DNA from: Aspidiotus rigidus
Taxonomy: Eukaryota; Arthropoda; Insecta; Hemiptera; Diaspididae
Assembly: GCA_035079385.1 (NCBI GenBank)
Contig: JAVHKY010000054.1
Location: 5,991,501-6,055,500 of the forward strand
Reading direction: 5' to 3'
Length of the DNA: 64,000 bases
Positions 10,918-22,067 of this stretch are shown here, one piece after another (the stretch's first letter is position 1; each line of letters opens with the position of its first letter). A model generated the notes under the pieces. That model was given only the letters and a program-made list of their open reading frames with translations. It did not search any database and was not told the DNA's origin. Position numbers and translations under genes: made by a program.

Positions 10918-12795
10918 CTAGTGAGATATTTGTTGCTGGCAAACTGCTAATAGCTTGTCCCAGTCTGGTTCGAGACTCGAAAGTGCCACGCGCATATCCG
11001 CGCTGGCATTGAGGCTATTCCGATTCTTTGTTTTTATTGCAGTCAACGCAGAAAAACCGAGCTCGCACAGGTACGTGGTTGGAAAGGGGAGGAAATGACG
11101 AAGTGCCATTCTTCCTAGATCGTGATAATTGCCATCATTCATCACTTTCCTCCAAAATGCGAGCAATTCGGTGCTCTCAAATACTGGTGCAAGAGTTTTA
11201 TCACATGATAATTCTACTAATTGATTTTCAATATCTGTTGGTAAACTCAACGTGTCAATTTCGACAGTGAACGGGTTCAATATCCACGGAAACTGGAGTG
11301 AATAGCTAGAGGCTGTAGGAAAATAATCTTCAAAATATGCGAGTATCTGTTCTAAATGATTATGAATGTTGTTTGTAATGTCGTTAACAAAATGTTCTGA
11401 GATTTGTTCTTCATTATCTGACAAGAATTCTGAGAAAGTAATGAACATGCTTGTACACCCCCTCTTTACTTTTTTGTCCCATATTGTCACTTTCTTCTTA
11501 AAAGCCTCGATTTTTTTCTCGGTTTCAAAAATTGTACTTCTCCTCCCTTGCAAAGACACATTCAAATCGTTAACATATCCAAAAATATCAACGAGGTACG
11601 CTAGCTGTAACAACCACTCATTATTCATAATATCGGCCAAACTTTGTTGCTTATCTTGCAGAAGAGCACGAACTTCCTTATGCAGTTCGAACAACCTATT
11701 CAAACATTTTCCCCTTGAAAGCCAACGCACTTCACAGTGCAATAAAAGATTTTGATGAGCGGCTTCGTTCTCTTGACATAACTCCCGCAAGATTCTACAA
11801 TTCAGAGGTCGCGACTTCACATAGTTAATAATTTTTACACATTGCTGCAAGACTGTGTGGAAAGTTGAAGACATGTGCTTTGCGGCTAAAGCTTCGCGGT
11901 GGATAATGCAATGAGTCCACACTGGATTTATACCCGTCTTTTGCTGAATTAATTTCACAAGCCCAACACGCTTTCCCGTCATGCATGCTGCTCCATCAGA
12001 TGTTATAGCAACGCACGAGGACCACGGAAGTTGATTTTTTTTAAAGTAAGAATCCAAAACTTGAAATATGTCTGCACCAGTTGTAGTACTTGCCATATTG
12101 TGCGTCAACAGCACGTCATCAAGAATGTCGCATTTAAAAATATAACGAATGTATACTAGCAAAACAGCTTCTTGACCAACGTCAGTACTCTCATCCAATT
12201 GAATAGCAAAATGTGTTTCCCGCAATCGGAACAACAACTCACTTTCCAAATTCTCACTGATATCTTGCAGACGACGTTGAACGGTACTATTTGAAAGAGG
12301 AATCTTAGCTATCTCGCGTGCAGCAGCTTCTCCGACAACCAACCTACACATCTCAATTGCAGACGGTAAAATTAGTTCTTCACCAATAGTGTGCGGTTTT
12401 TTTGATTTTCCAATGCGATACGCCGTGAGGAATGAAGCTTTCAATATTGCCTTATCTGTCATCCCAAACGTCATCACAACCTTCTTGTTATTTTTGAATT
12501 TATTAGAAGCTCTTTCGAAAAACTCTTTTGACTTTCCAACATAATGTGGGTGCTTTGCCTGCAAATGTCGTTGCAATTTAGCCGGTTTCATTGATTCATT
12601 CGACAAGACCTCCCCGCATATAACGCATTGAGGCTTATTAACATCATCGCTGCTACAGAAACCAAACTTGATGTAATCGGCCAAATATTTACGCACCTTC
12701 GAAATTGTCACCACACCCTCTTTCATTTTCTTCTTCGGCGGTTCATCGTCAACGTCAATTTCTGCTGCAGGACGTTTCTTCAAAAACTTGTCCAT
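10918..12795 (-). CDS. hAT transposase (Buster/ZBED5-like), 625 aa
   Basis: DNA-binding DDE transposase that would excise and reinsert its element in the nucleus. I start it at the ATG at 12795 (MDKFLKKRP); the frame is open for 30 more codons upstream to 12885, but that extension is hydrophobic and unlike the family. A lysine-rich patch KKKMK (residues 21-25) may be a nuclear signal. A BED-type zinc finger follows at about 50-85 (C57, C60, H77, H82). The RNase-H-like catalytic core shows LDESTD, then TSDGAACMTG, and late in the protein CELGFSAL, supplying the expected D, D and E. The C-terminal hAT dimerisation segment is present (LTAIKTKNRNSLN). Length and motif order fit a full-length family member, with no stop or frameshift. 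The element's own TIRs bracket the gene, so it is a transposon gene and not a domesticated host ZBED gene. Confidence 0.93.
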   Translation of the reverse strand: MDKFLKKRPAAEIDVDDEPPKKKMKEGVVTISKVRKYLADYIKFGFCSSDDVNKPQCVICGEVLSNESMKPAKLQRHLQAKHPHYVGKSKEFFERASNKFKNNKKVVMTFGMTDKAILKASFLTAYRIGKSKKPHTIGEELILPSAIEMCRLVVGEAAAREIAKIPLSNSTVQRRLQDISENLESELLFRLRETHFAIQLDESTDVGQEAVLLVYIRYIFKCDILDDVLLTHNMASTTTGADIFQVLDSYFKKNQLPWSSCVAITSDGAACMTGKRVGLVKLIQQKTGINPVWTHCIIHREALAAKHMSSTFHTVLQQCVKIINYVKSRPLNCRILRELCQENEAAHQNLLLHCEVRWLSRGKCLNRLFELHKEVRALLQDKQQSLADIMNNEWLLQLAYLVDIFGYVNDLNVSLQGRRSTIFETEKKIEAFKKKVTIWDKKVKRGCTSMFITFSEFLSDNEEQISEHFVNDITNNIHNHLEQILAYFEDYFPTASSYSLQFPWILNPFTVEIDTLSLPTDIENQLVELSCDKTLAPVFESTELLAFWRKVMNDGNYHDLGRMALRHFLPFPTTYLCELGFSALTAIKTKNRNSLNASADMRVALSSLEPDWDKLLAVCQQQISH

Positions 12796-13129
12796 ACTTG
12801 GATAAAAATGCAAACACTGAACTGGGCACTTCACTCGCAAGAATTGTACTGACAGTATAACAGCGAGATAAAGTTTATGAATCATTACTTAGACCGCGAG
12901 AGAGAGAGTTTGACAAAGGACAAGTGGAAACCAGATCAATTTAAATTTTAATGCGAGTAGAGTAGGCTATCAACTTATATTTCCGGCGTACACAGTGCCG
13001 AATTTTATATCGCTTTTCCGTTTTACTTCATCGATTTATTCCTGTTCAATTTTTTGAAAACTGAAAACGGCAAGCTTTCGCGGACCCCCTGGAACGGGCT
13101 CGCGGACCCCCAGGGGTCCGCGGACCCCC

Positions 13130-13144
13130 GGTTGAGAAGCGCTG
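13130..13144 (-). repeat. hAT right terminal inverted repeat
   Basis: GGTTGAGAAGCGCTG, followed at once by the second ATATAGAC target-site copy. GCGGACCCCC repeats lie just inside. Confidence 0.95.
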
Positions 13145-13152
13145 ATATAGAC

Positions 13153-14560
13153 CACCGACACAATACCTGAACGACGTTATCAGTTGTCGGAAGACTGGAG
13201 GCGAGAAAGAAGCCGCTTGGGTCCAGTATTGAACGTTTCGGTTACCAACGGGGAACGGATGATATAAGCCACGCCCACTACTATATTTGACGCTGTGGGA
13301 CCCAAGAGACTCATTTCGTCTTCAATGTTCCGACGTACTTCTTATCACTATCGGCGGTCCATGTTACTATAATATGGTCTAAGGTGTAGACAAACGTGGA
13401 ACACCGTGTCTCTCTGATTAGATATCCAATCCGAGAGAAATGGTGTTCCTGCCAATGGGCAATGAGTATACTTTTCTCATCGGAGGTCACATACGTAAAG
13501 ATCAAGCAATTTGTCCTCTTAGAGCACTGATATAATTTATCTGTGAACTCAGGGAGGAGGCTTCAAGGGAAATGAATATCCTACTCCGTGAATGGAGACT
13601 GGGATGGCCCAGAACACCCCGTAAACCAGTTCTCTGTGAATAATATATACGTAGTTAGTACTTACGTGAGATTATGAGTCAGGAGCGGTTACACAAAATT
13701 CACCGATAGGTACGTTCTCGAAGGCGAGTGGATTTTCTCCTAGAGAGAAACTTTACAAGTTTTCCGGCCAAGCGTGTTTCTTTATTCCCGTACCTTGGCA
13801 CACCGCGCCGCATTGTGTTCGTACGAGCACCCGTGTCACAATTTACAAAACTGAACATCATCTGTAAAGATATAAAATTTTCAGTATGTGGGACGTAACG
13901 AAATGAATCATTTTGTAAAAGGAAAAAGTAACACATCTAAGGAATTGTAAGATCGCCAACAATCCAAGAGAAACGAAGAAAAGCTCCACAATACTTGAAA
14001 AAGTAAACTAGAGGACTTGAACTTCACACCCTTTCCCAGAGCAGTTGTCTAAAAATCGTGACGGTCTCTTACGATATTTTTTGTGACGGTTTCTGTTTAG
14101 TTTGAAGAGGACACATCCTCAGAAACCGTCTGAGTTCTCGTTCGACTTTGATAACGTCATCAACATAAGTTAGGTTAGGTTATTTTGCATAGAAGAGGGG
14201 CATCTTGAGAAAACGTCTGTATCCGACTTTGGTGACTCATCCACTTGTGAGTTCATCAACTTTAGTTAGGTTAGTTTACGTCGCTTAAAAAAATTTGTCT
14301 AGGTTAGATATCAAAAGGTGTGACCTATTTCACCTTTGGGAATAATTTCGTAGTCTGAGAATGCGTTTCCGAGGAATGAAACAAAAGGAAGATGAAATAG
14401 ATCAAGAGCTTGTAGGAAAAGTGTTTGCTCTGTTCATAAAAAGGCGTTACAATGTGCTTTCATTGTAGTATATTTCAGGATTTTGAAAACGTGCATAATT
14501 TCAGACCAGCTGTTTTTCCAGGAGGCAGCGTCGTTTGCGGGATCCTCGCTGCCATTGCGA
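13153..14560. other. No recognisable gene
   Basis: No coding similarity seen. Around 14035-14330 there are repeated GTGACGG phrases and two or three TTAGGTTAGG-like strings, which belong to a dispersed repeat and are too short to call telomeric. Confidence 0.35.
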
Positions 14561-14569
14561 ATGTCTCTA

Positions 14570-14875
14570 AATTTTTATGACGGTTTTTCCAGTGTAGTCC
14601 CAGTCTTACTCCAACATGCTAACTAGCTGAAGGGCTGATGAACGCACTCGCAGCTTTCAGTATAGCTTAGCATAAGCGTGGGGTATTGAACTAGCTACGA
14701 GATCAGAAATCTAATATAGGTGTAGCCCTGGTATAGGCCTAGTGTAATGAAAATAGTGAAGGTCAAAATTTTTCCAAATCCGTAAAGTAGGTCACTCAAG
14801 GTCATTGATGACGTCATCAAGCGACACAATTTTCATAAGTTTTCCAGGAGTAGTCTCAATCTTATGAGCATATTA
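14570..14875. repeat. Dispersed repeat with TCAAGGTCA and TGACGTCA
   Basis: This copy reads GACGGTTTTTCCAGTGTAGTCCCAG, then AATTTTTCCAAATCC, then GGTCACTCAAGGTCATTG, then ATGACGTCATC, then AGTAGTCTCAATCTTA. The same ordered phrases recur, rearranged or partial, at 19050-19090 and 51040-51200, and weakly at 1-25. No coding capacity and no clear termini were found. Confidence 0.45.
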
Positions 14876-14879
14876 AATG

Positions 14880-17800
14880 CTGAAATTTGTGAGTCAGCCC
14901 CTCTCTTCCCTTCCCTTCGAAAGTCGTCGGACCTGGACACTTCTCTCAGGCGTTGGACTTGCAAATTTTTCCTGAGTCCTCTATCCGATTCGGTGATCTA
15001 CAAGTTAATGTAATAGAATTAGAAGTAAGCCTCCAAAGTTACTTGAAATATGCAAAATAGATTCATAGAATACGAGATTCTCTTGTATCAATTAATGGTG
15101 AAAAGATGAAGACTAAAGCTGAACATTGGGCAAAAGTTTTAGCCGTTTCTTAAATTAATATCTTCAAAATCACGGTAGAATAGTTTATTAGCACTCAGAA
15201 TGGAGTCAATAAAATGAATATTAAAAATAAGTGCGAGAAATGAAATCGCGAACGCAACCCTTCGTGAGGCCAATTTAAGAATAAAAGAGATCAAAAATAA
15301 CAAAAAACCGAATACGAAGTGCAAAAATTTTGTGTACTCTCGAGTATAAAAAAGCAAAAGAAAAACTTTTTACCGTATTTACATATTTCTACCATCAAAA
15401 CTATAAAGAGCTCAAAAAGACTTGTAACATAGACATGACATTAATTTAAAAGGATTAAGGATAACTCGCGAATTTTCAACTTTTTTTCTTCTTCATATTT
15501 CGCTTCTCTTGCAAGGGATAGGGAAGCTCAACAAGTACACTCTGAAATGTCTTCTGAAAAAAAAAATCGAATGACTTCGTTGTATCAAAGAAAAGAAGAA
15601 AAAGAGAAACGACATACAAACACGGGCGAGGAAAGAATAAAAAAGAAGTTTTTAATACCGTCGCCCTCAAAAAGAATACAAAAAATAAGTTTGGATGTAA
15701 ATGAGGCAACCAGTAAAAATCTCGCAGTCTGTCGACATCCTCGGTATTAGGAATGTTGCGAAAGTTGTATCTTTTTTTTTATTTTTTTGGATCATACCCA
15801 AGTTTTCTTCTCCCCGTCAGCAATCCACTTTACAAATGTCAACATTAGACTTGCAAAGTTTTACAGTCTTTTCAAAAAAGTTTGAAATGAAAACATCGAT
15901 TAGTAGTCAAACATTCTTATTTTTGGGAAAGTTGTGGGTCGTCTCCACTTTAGCAAATTAGCCGACTGGGAGTGCTGGAATACAAAGTAGCATTCGGTGA
16001 CGGCGCCGTTTTCAGGTTTTTCTGAATCATAATTAAATATGAAAAATATACGTTAATTAGAGTTTTGAAAACTCGAAGAGAAAGAATCGTAACTCGCTTG
16101 AAACTGCGCTAATAATTCAGCAAATTAATATTTTCAGTGAAACACTCGACCAATATTCATCAATTTTATGGAATCCACTGCGTTTTATGATATCCGTTGA
16201 CGAAGTTTCAAGAGGTCATTAAGTAATCTTTTATTTTATTATTATTTTTTTTACACAACGTTTTACCAATATTAGACGTTAAGATATCTAGACAGGAGCA
16301 CATTGAAAAAACGAACGATTTACCGCGTTGAAAAGTTTGCGAAAGAAGAAGGGAAAAGTATTTTCAAACAGAAAGAAAAGAAAGAGAGGAACGAGCTTTA
16401 CATATTTTTAGAAAATTCTTTCACTCATTTGATAGTTATTTTATTCTTTCGCGTTTCTTGCAAATAATTTCTTTTATTTTTTCTTTTTCTTTTTCTCGAA
16501 CATTACTGAGGAGTAATTTTCATTAAAATTTCGCTTAATTAATATAAGCCGGTTTAAACAATCCCTGAAAATTAATCAGACACCAAAGGTTTTATTCATT
16601 AATTCGCGCGCGACTTAAGTATTAACTTCGTATTTTTATCTAGGCTCAGCGATAATGAGAAGGATCTGCCGAGTGGATTGCGACAAGAAGTACAGTAGAG
16701 TGCATTTTTTTCCTCTTTCTTATTTCTTTCCTCTCCTATCGTTATTTTCTTCGCCATTTTCCTCCTATAACATCTCATACTATTTTACATCCTAAACAAA
16801 CTCTATTGAATACAAATTTACGCCATGATTTTCAATATTTTTAATGAAAATTTTGCGAATTAGGGCCAAGTACATTAATGATCAATTCTACTATGGGTGT
16901 ATCCGTATTTGTTGGAAACTTTCCTTTCAACCGTACACCATTTACGCGCACTGAAAGATCGTTTACAAACTCTCGCTTTCCTTCTCTCTCTCGTGATTAA
17001 TGCGAAACGAATGTGTGTTGACTCGAGTTGCAATCTACGGCCCTTACTTGTTGTTATATTAAATGAATTAACGTCGCTTCTTCTTCACATCGTCAATCAT
17101 AAATCAAAACGTAAACTATTCGAGTGTCGATGCCCGGAAATGTGTTGTAGAATTTCCACCCAGTCACAAAATCGACAAGACTCGAAGTTGCGAGTATAAA
17201 GGATACTCTATTTCAGACAATCAGGCAGAAAACACGGGTAAGATGTTGAAGAAGGATTAATTTAAATCAACAGGAAGAAGAAAAGAGACGGAGTCCATTT
17301 CGAATGCTTAGCTCCACGAAATGACAAGATAATGTACGCACGGATTCAGAATAGAAATTTCACCTGCGTCGTTCTACGCGTATAGGCACCAAATGCAGAA
17401 AAAAGGTTGCAGAAAGTAACACTGGTACTGCTTAACAAAATTCTCGACCCTATGGTATGCCAAACGTATAGAATAAAATAACAACAATAAGTCACCTGAT
17501 TGCAAATTCAATTCAACTCATACTTCCAGTCAGGCGTATGATGTAAATCTTCGCTTCGCCAGCGTCATTTGTATGTTTTTCCTCTCTTTTTTTTCTCTCT
17601 GAATTGCATTTCGGTGGCTTATATCATTTAATTTCGAAATCAATTTCCCGCATTGTAAGCGCATCTCGGATGAAAAAAAAAAAAAGAAAAAAGAAAACAG
17701 TATGTAGGCAGTATTGAAAATTGGTCTTCCCTTCCTCACTCCATTTACCCTTTACTCGTTTTTTGAACTTACGTGTACTCCGATACGACCTCTATTAATA

Positions 17801-18120
17801 CCGCATTATTTGGGGAAAAACCATTGTTGCATAGAAACTAACGTCAAAGAAGATAATTGAGTTGAAGAAAAAAATCATGTAGTTCTCTGCATTCTGGGAA
17901 AAAAATTTACGATGGTATTGTAGGGGCAATATAAGGAGAAATATCGTCTATGAGAGTTGAAATTCGATCGAAATCATTGTAAACCTGTCGTGTAGTACGA
18001 TGATTAAATTTTTCTTCCTCGGACGAATGTTTGAAAATGTGATTGGTAAGAAATAATGTTTCGGAACCACCGAGATAGGAGGGCAGTTTTTATCCTCTTT
18101 CCACGTAATCAGAACTGGGT
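14880..18120. other. Gene-free AT-rich stretch
   Basis: No coding region recognised. A- and T-homopolymer runs and purine-rich tracts are common (for example 15550-15700 and 16360-16500). Short frames on both strands are low-complexity. Confidence 0.35.
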
Positions 18121-18127
18121 GAGAGAA

Positions 18128-18180
18128 AATGATGTTACCACTTTTCCACTAGCTCTTATGAAAAAGTGGTAACGTCATTT
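18128..18180. repeat. Short hairpin
   Basis: AATGATGTTACCACTTTT and its imperfect reverse complement (AAAAGTGGTAACGTCATT) are separated by about 17 bp. It may be the remnant of a tiny MITE. Confidence 0.55.
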
Positions 18181-19213
18181 AACCTCAGCCGGTACTTAGA
18201 CTAGACCAGGCCAGTTTCGTTGCGAGGGCTGTGTCACTGTGGAAAAAAATTGATAAAATGCCTGGTTTTTCTCTAATTTTCCAATAGATGAGCCTCTTAC
18301 ACTTATTCTTCTTTCTTTCTCTTAGTTCGAGCACTAACCAAAAATTGATAACAATTTTTGTATAATTTTCCAATCTTGGTTGCCCACTGGAATTGAAGAC
18401 TTCCTCGCCCCGGTCGCAATGTCTCTTGATTAGCAAATGACGAAAAATTTATCGAAATCTCGTATTTCTGACTGTAATGTATGTGCATATTAGTCTCTCT
18501 GTTATCTGACTGAATTGAATAAACGTGTTTGCTGTTCCACCCTCTCGGTACCTAATCATTTCTAGACATAATAATGGCGACGAGGATGGGATCCATTTGA
18601 GGAGCGAGTCCTCAATGCTTCTGAGACTTGTAAGCAATTTCTTGCTCGTATAGGGTATGCTCTCTTCTTGTGACAGAATCGGTCCTTCCAGTCCATTATT
18701 GGTCACCGAAGGTCTTACAGCAGCTTCTGGGTATCGAGTTTTCCAATTCAGGTCAGCCATTGTTTTGGTGAAGAAATTACGAGTAAATGAATGACGATAA
18801 TCTTTTATTGGGCTCTGCTTGCATGATATGAAAATAACTGTACGGATGGTGTGAGTCAAATTACAGTGAATGAGGCTTGCGCAGTAGACACTCTTGCCAT
18901 TCAACTGATCGATATCTGGATGTTTGAAGATGTATATCTGGGCAATGAAGGCTAAATCTACTATAGCAGCCTAATTTAGGCTTAGTATTATTAGACCTAG
19001 TTAGTATAAGCCTATAGTAGACTGTATATTAGGCCTAATATAATAATGGCTAAAAGTCAAGTAGGTCAAGGTCATTGATGACGTCGCGGTGCTTGACGCA
19101 GATTTAAGACTGACCCCCAGCCCAAAGACGTATGCATGTCAAAATGTAATAAAAGAACGTCGCCAAGGTTGATTAAAAAACGTATCCGCCCTGATACAAC
19201 CATTCTCTTGGAT

Positions 19214-19345
19214 TGAATTGATCCGGTTCTCAAGTTTACGGTCGGACATATCGAAGAAAAGCTCCAAAATCTTGAAAAAGTAAACTGGAGGGCAATTTGC
19301 AAGAATCGCAGAAAATAAAAATAAAGGAAGCCGCGAGCGCGCTTT
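19214..19345 (-). repeat. Inverted copy of Penelope A 3' end
   Basis: Begins GAATTGATCCGG and ends GCCGCGAGCGCGCTT, the reverse complement of the 3' terminus with only a few differences. It stops just inside the hammerhead-like motif of the 3' copy, so this inverted copy lacks a complete motif. Confidence 0.85.
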
Positions 19346-19431
19346 ATTGCCCTCCAGTTTACTTTTTCAAGTATTCTGGAGTTTTTCTTCGATATGTCCG
19401 ACCGTAAACTTGGGAACCGGATCAATTCTAT
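19346..19431 (+). repeat. Penelope A 5' terminal direct repeat
   Basis: Matches 21982-22067 at nearly every position (ATTGCCCTCCAG through CCGGATCAATTCTAT). The probable start codon of the element's protein, ATG at 19394, lies inside it. Confidence 0.88.
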
Positions 19432-21846
19432 TAATTGCGCTTGTGTGGCGTATTTGCGGTTCCTTTTTTCAAAGTTTCGAAAGCAACGGCTGTCGTATTC
19501 GTCGCATATTTGGTTTCTTCGAAAGTGCCTAAAGTTGAGGTTGAAACCTAACTATTCCGACTGTAAAATTACCACCCAGAAGCTTGAAAGTTGTATTACC
19601 AAAAAATGGATCAGATCCGAACTTCGGAGATGGTACGGCCAACTTAACATCACTACCAGGCTGAATCTTTTGGTGCATTCCAGACTCTCCGAATTGCTCC
19701 ATCCATGTGAGTTAGATCGTTTTATTATACCCGTTAACGATACGTGCCGCGATTTTGAGGCTAACCTCAAGGCTAAGGAAAATGAAAAAATTTGCTCCCT
19801 TTTAGCCTCCAAGGCTACAAGATGCTGGTGTTCAAAAATTTCAGCCTCGCATCATAAATTGCAGTCGTATAGAATTCACTCGCGACGAGACTACTCTGTT
19901 GGAGAAAGGTTTGAAGTTTAGCCTGACTTAGCTGTCAAGATCGGTCCCGGAGTTAATACTTGAAAAACGTGTGCTGATTTGGTCCGTGACACTCCACTTC
20001 CGTGCATGAATGGCACTGTGAGGGAGGTGATCAAGGGTTTGAGGAGGAAGCTCAAGGAGGAGGATTCATTGTTCACGAAGGCTGATAAAGGGAATTCTAT
20101 AGTCGTTATGGAGAAGTCAACCTGCGTTACCAAAGTTGAAGAAGTTCTTTACCAGTGTAGGGCCATTGAAAATACTGACTTCAATTTCCCTAAGTACGTA
20201 CGTTAAAGAGGTTAGGAAGGTTATTAATGGGAGTTCAAACCCTCGACTAAAAAATGCCTGCTTGAACCGAATCCGGTGCCCCCTCCCCTCCTCTATGGGT
20301 TGCATAAGATACAATATTCCGATGCGTCCTGTTGTGTCTTATGTCTCCTCCCCTGCTTACTCTCTCGCTAAATACTTGGATAGATGGAAAAAAATATTCC
20401 GATGCGTCCTGTTGTGTCTTATGTCTCCTCCCCTGCTTACTTTCTCGCTAAATACTTGGATAGATGGTTTAAATCTCTCATTGAGTACGAGTCTACTTAC
20501 TCGATTAAAAATTCTGTTTCCTTAGCCGATAAACTTAAAGACCATTTACTTCCTCCGGGTACCACTCTATATGTTCTTTTGACGTTGTCGGCCTGATCCC
20601 CAACATACCGAGAACTGTCGCCATGCAACGTATGGGTGACCTCCTCGTTCGTTTTAATACTCCTCATGAAGAGTTGCAAGAATTCTTCAATTTACTTAAT
20701 GTATGTTGGTCCCCTAATTTTTGCAAGTTTAATGGGAAATTCTACGAGTTCCCAGAAGAGGTTGGCATTCCTATCGGATCCCCTTTGGGTTCTCTTGTGT
20801 CGGAGATCTTCATGTCCAAATTTGAGGCTGACCTCTTCACTTCAGGCCAAGTATTCCTGGATTACGTCCATTATTGGTACAGGTCTGTAGATGACGTTCT
20901 ATGTGCGTGGACCGGTCCCAAAGATCTCCTTGGTGAGTTTCTCAAGTATCTTAACGTTCAATATCCCTCCATCAAATTCACCCTAGAGGTTGGAGGTTCT
21001 AATATTAACTTCTTGGATCTCACCATCTCAATTAGAGATGGAGTCCACGAGTTTTTAATATATAGAAAAGATACTTCGACCGACATTGTCGTCCACGGCT
21101 CGTCATTCTGCCCTGTTTCTCACAAGTTCGCGGCGTTTAATAGCTTTATTCATCGGCTAACCCACATCCCGCTGAACCAGGCAGCTTTCCAAAAAGAACT
21201 CAATATTATAAAATACTTGGCTAGAGTGAATGAGGTCAACGTGGACATTGACCTTATGGTCCGGAGGAAGATCACGCGGAATAGTCTTGATTCAACTACC
21301 TCCCTCCCCCGCGACTCTTCTGTCGATAGTAGGACCCGTTTCATTAAACTCCCCTTCTTGGGTAAATTTTCTTCGAAATTGAGTCGCGCCCTCCGCCCCT
21401 TCGGTTTCCGTCCGGTGTTTTATAATCCTACGACGGTAAAAGGGCTACTATTCAGGTCAAAGGACTCTATCCCGCCCCTTGAAAAGAGTGGAGTTTATAG
21501 CATAGCTTGCAGGGACTGTAATGGGATGTATGTAGGCGAGACTAGTCGTCAAATTAAAATTAGAGTGGCTGAACACCTAAAATATTGGGAAAAAAGGCAT
21601 TTGGGCGAATCCGCATTTGCTAACCACCTTATAACTAGTGGTCATGGTTTCAGGGAGGGGTCAGAAACCCTCCTCCACAGAGAGAAGGCTTACTTCAAAC
21701 GCCGTGCTCTGGAAAACATTGAAATCATTCATCATCTTGAAAGCGATGATATAAATCTACTCAACAGGTACATTCCGGACGAGGGGTTGGTCGATCTAGT
21801 TTACGAGTATAACTCACAGTCTCATACTTTGCTAGTTCAATCATGA
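19394..21846 (+). pseudogene. Penelope A reverse transcriptase-GIY-YIG endonuclease, broken
   Basis: The N-terminal piece (19394-19921) starts MSDRKLGNRINS within the terminal repeat and continues into ordinary Penelope N-terminal sequence. The frame then shifts near 19800 and is broken repeatedly between 19920 and 20620 (stops around 19940-20210). An 80-bp tandem duplication at 20313-20472 repeats the MRPVVSYVSSPAY block. The last piece, 20623-21846, is open for 407 codons. It carries PIGSPLGSL, the RT active-site box as RSVDDVL (Ser where Tyr is usual, both Asp kept), FTLEVGG, NFLDLTI, and a GIY-YIG domain: GVYSIACRDC, MYVGETSRQ, VAEHLKYW. Here the Cys pair, the endonuclease Arg and the EH pair are all retained. 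It cannot make a full-length protein as it stands. Confidence 0.88.
20313..20472 (+). repeat. 80-bp tandem duplication inside Penelope A
   Basis: AATATTCCGATGCGTCC through GATAGATGG occurs twice with a period of 80 bp and one visible substitution. Because 80 is not a multiple of three it throws the reading frame. Confidence 0.9.
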
Positions 21847-21909
21847 TTTCTTCTCCTCCGTCGTTGTGATTGTTCTCTTTTCCCATCTCGTCGAGTCGCT
21901 TTCTATCTA

Positions 21910-21947
21910 TGCTTGAGAATGCTTGTTTAACCGAAAGCGCGCTCGCG
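21910..21947 (+). ncRNA. Hammerhead-ribozyme-like motif, Penelope A
   Basis: Read in hammerhead order: stem I TGC with GCG, core TTGAGAA, imperfect stem II (GCTT/AACC), GAAA, palindromic stem III AGCGCGCT, then C at the cleavage position. Core positions 3 and 8 are T and A, where canonical hammerheads have C and G. The palindromic stem III suggests a dimeric form. Inference from layout only. Confidence 0.5.
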
Positions 21948-22067
21948 GCTTCCTTTATTTTTAATTCTGCGGTTCTTGCAAATTGCCCTCCAGTTTACTT
22001 TTTCAAGTATCGTGGAGTTTTTGTTCGATATGTCCGACCGTAAACTTGAGAACCGGATCAATTCTAT

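Larger units (their letters stand above)
10641..13144 (-). mobile_element. Complete hAT DNA transposon
   Basis: This 2504-bp element has perfect 15-bp terminal inverted repeats (CAGCGCTTCTCAACC) and a perfect 8-bp target duplication, ATATAGAC, at 10633-10640 and 13145-13152. It carries one uninterrupted transposase gene on the minus strand. Subterminal regions hold several copies of GCGGACCCC near both ends, plausible transposase-binding sites. Inside the left end a ~46-bp segment is repeated with a period of 73 bp (10758-10803 and 10831-10876). Intact ends, target duplication and open frame together indicate recent insertion and possible autonomy. Confidence 0.95.
19214..22067 (+). mobile_element. 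Penelope-like element A
   Basis: Penelope-like retroelement with an interrupted RT plus GIY-YIG endonuclease gene. Architecture: 19214-19345 is an inverted copy of the element's 3' end (about 21936-22067). It is followed directly by a forward 86-bp terminal repeat at 19346-19431 that recurs at 21982-22067. This 'inverted copy then direct terminal repeat' arrangement is characteristic of the family. The gene between is broken by several frameshifts and stops. No convincing target duplication was found, only ATACAA-like strings near both ends. Confidence 0.9.

Noticed and set aside
11028..11755. Plus-strand frames opposite the hAT transposase
   Set aside because: Antisense shadows of a well-supported gene; no family motifs.
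14160..14300. TTAGGTTAGG strings resembling arthropod telomere repeat
   Set aside because: Only two or so units at each site, within a dispersed repeat; far too short to call telomeric.
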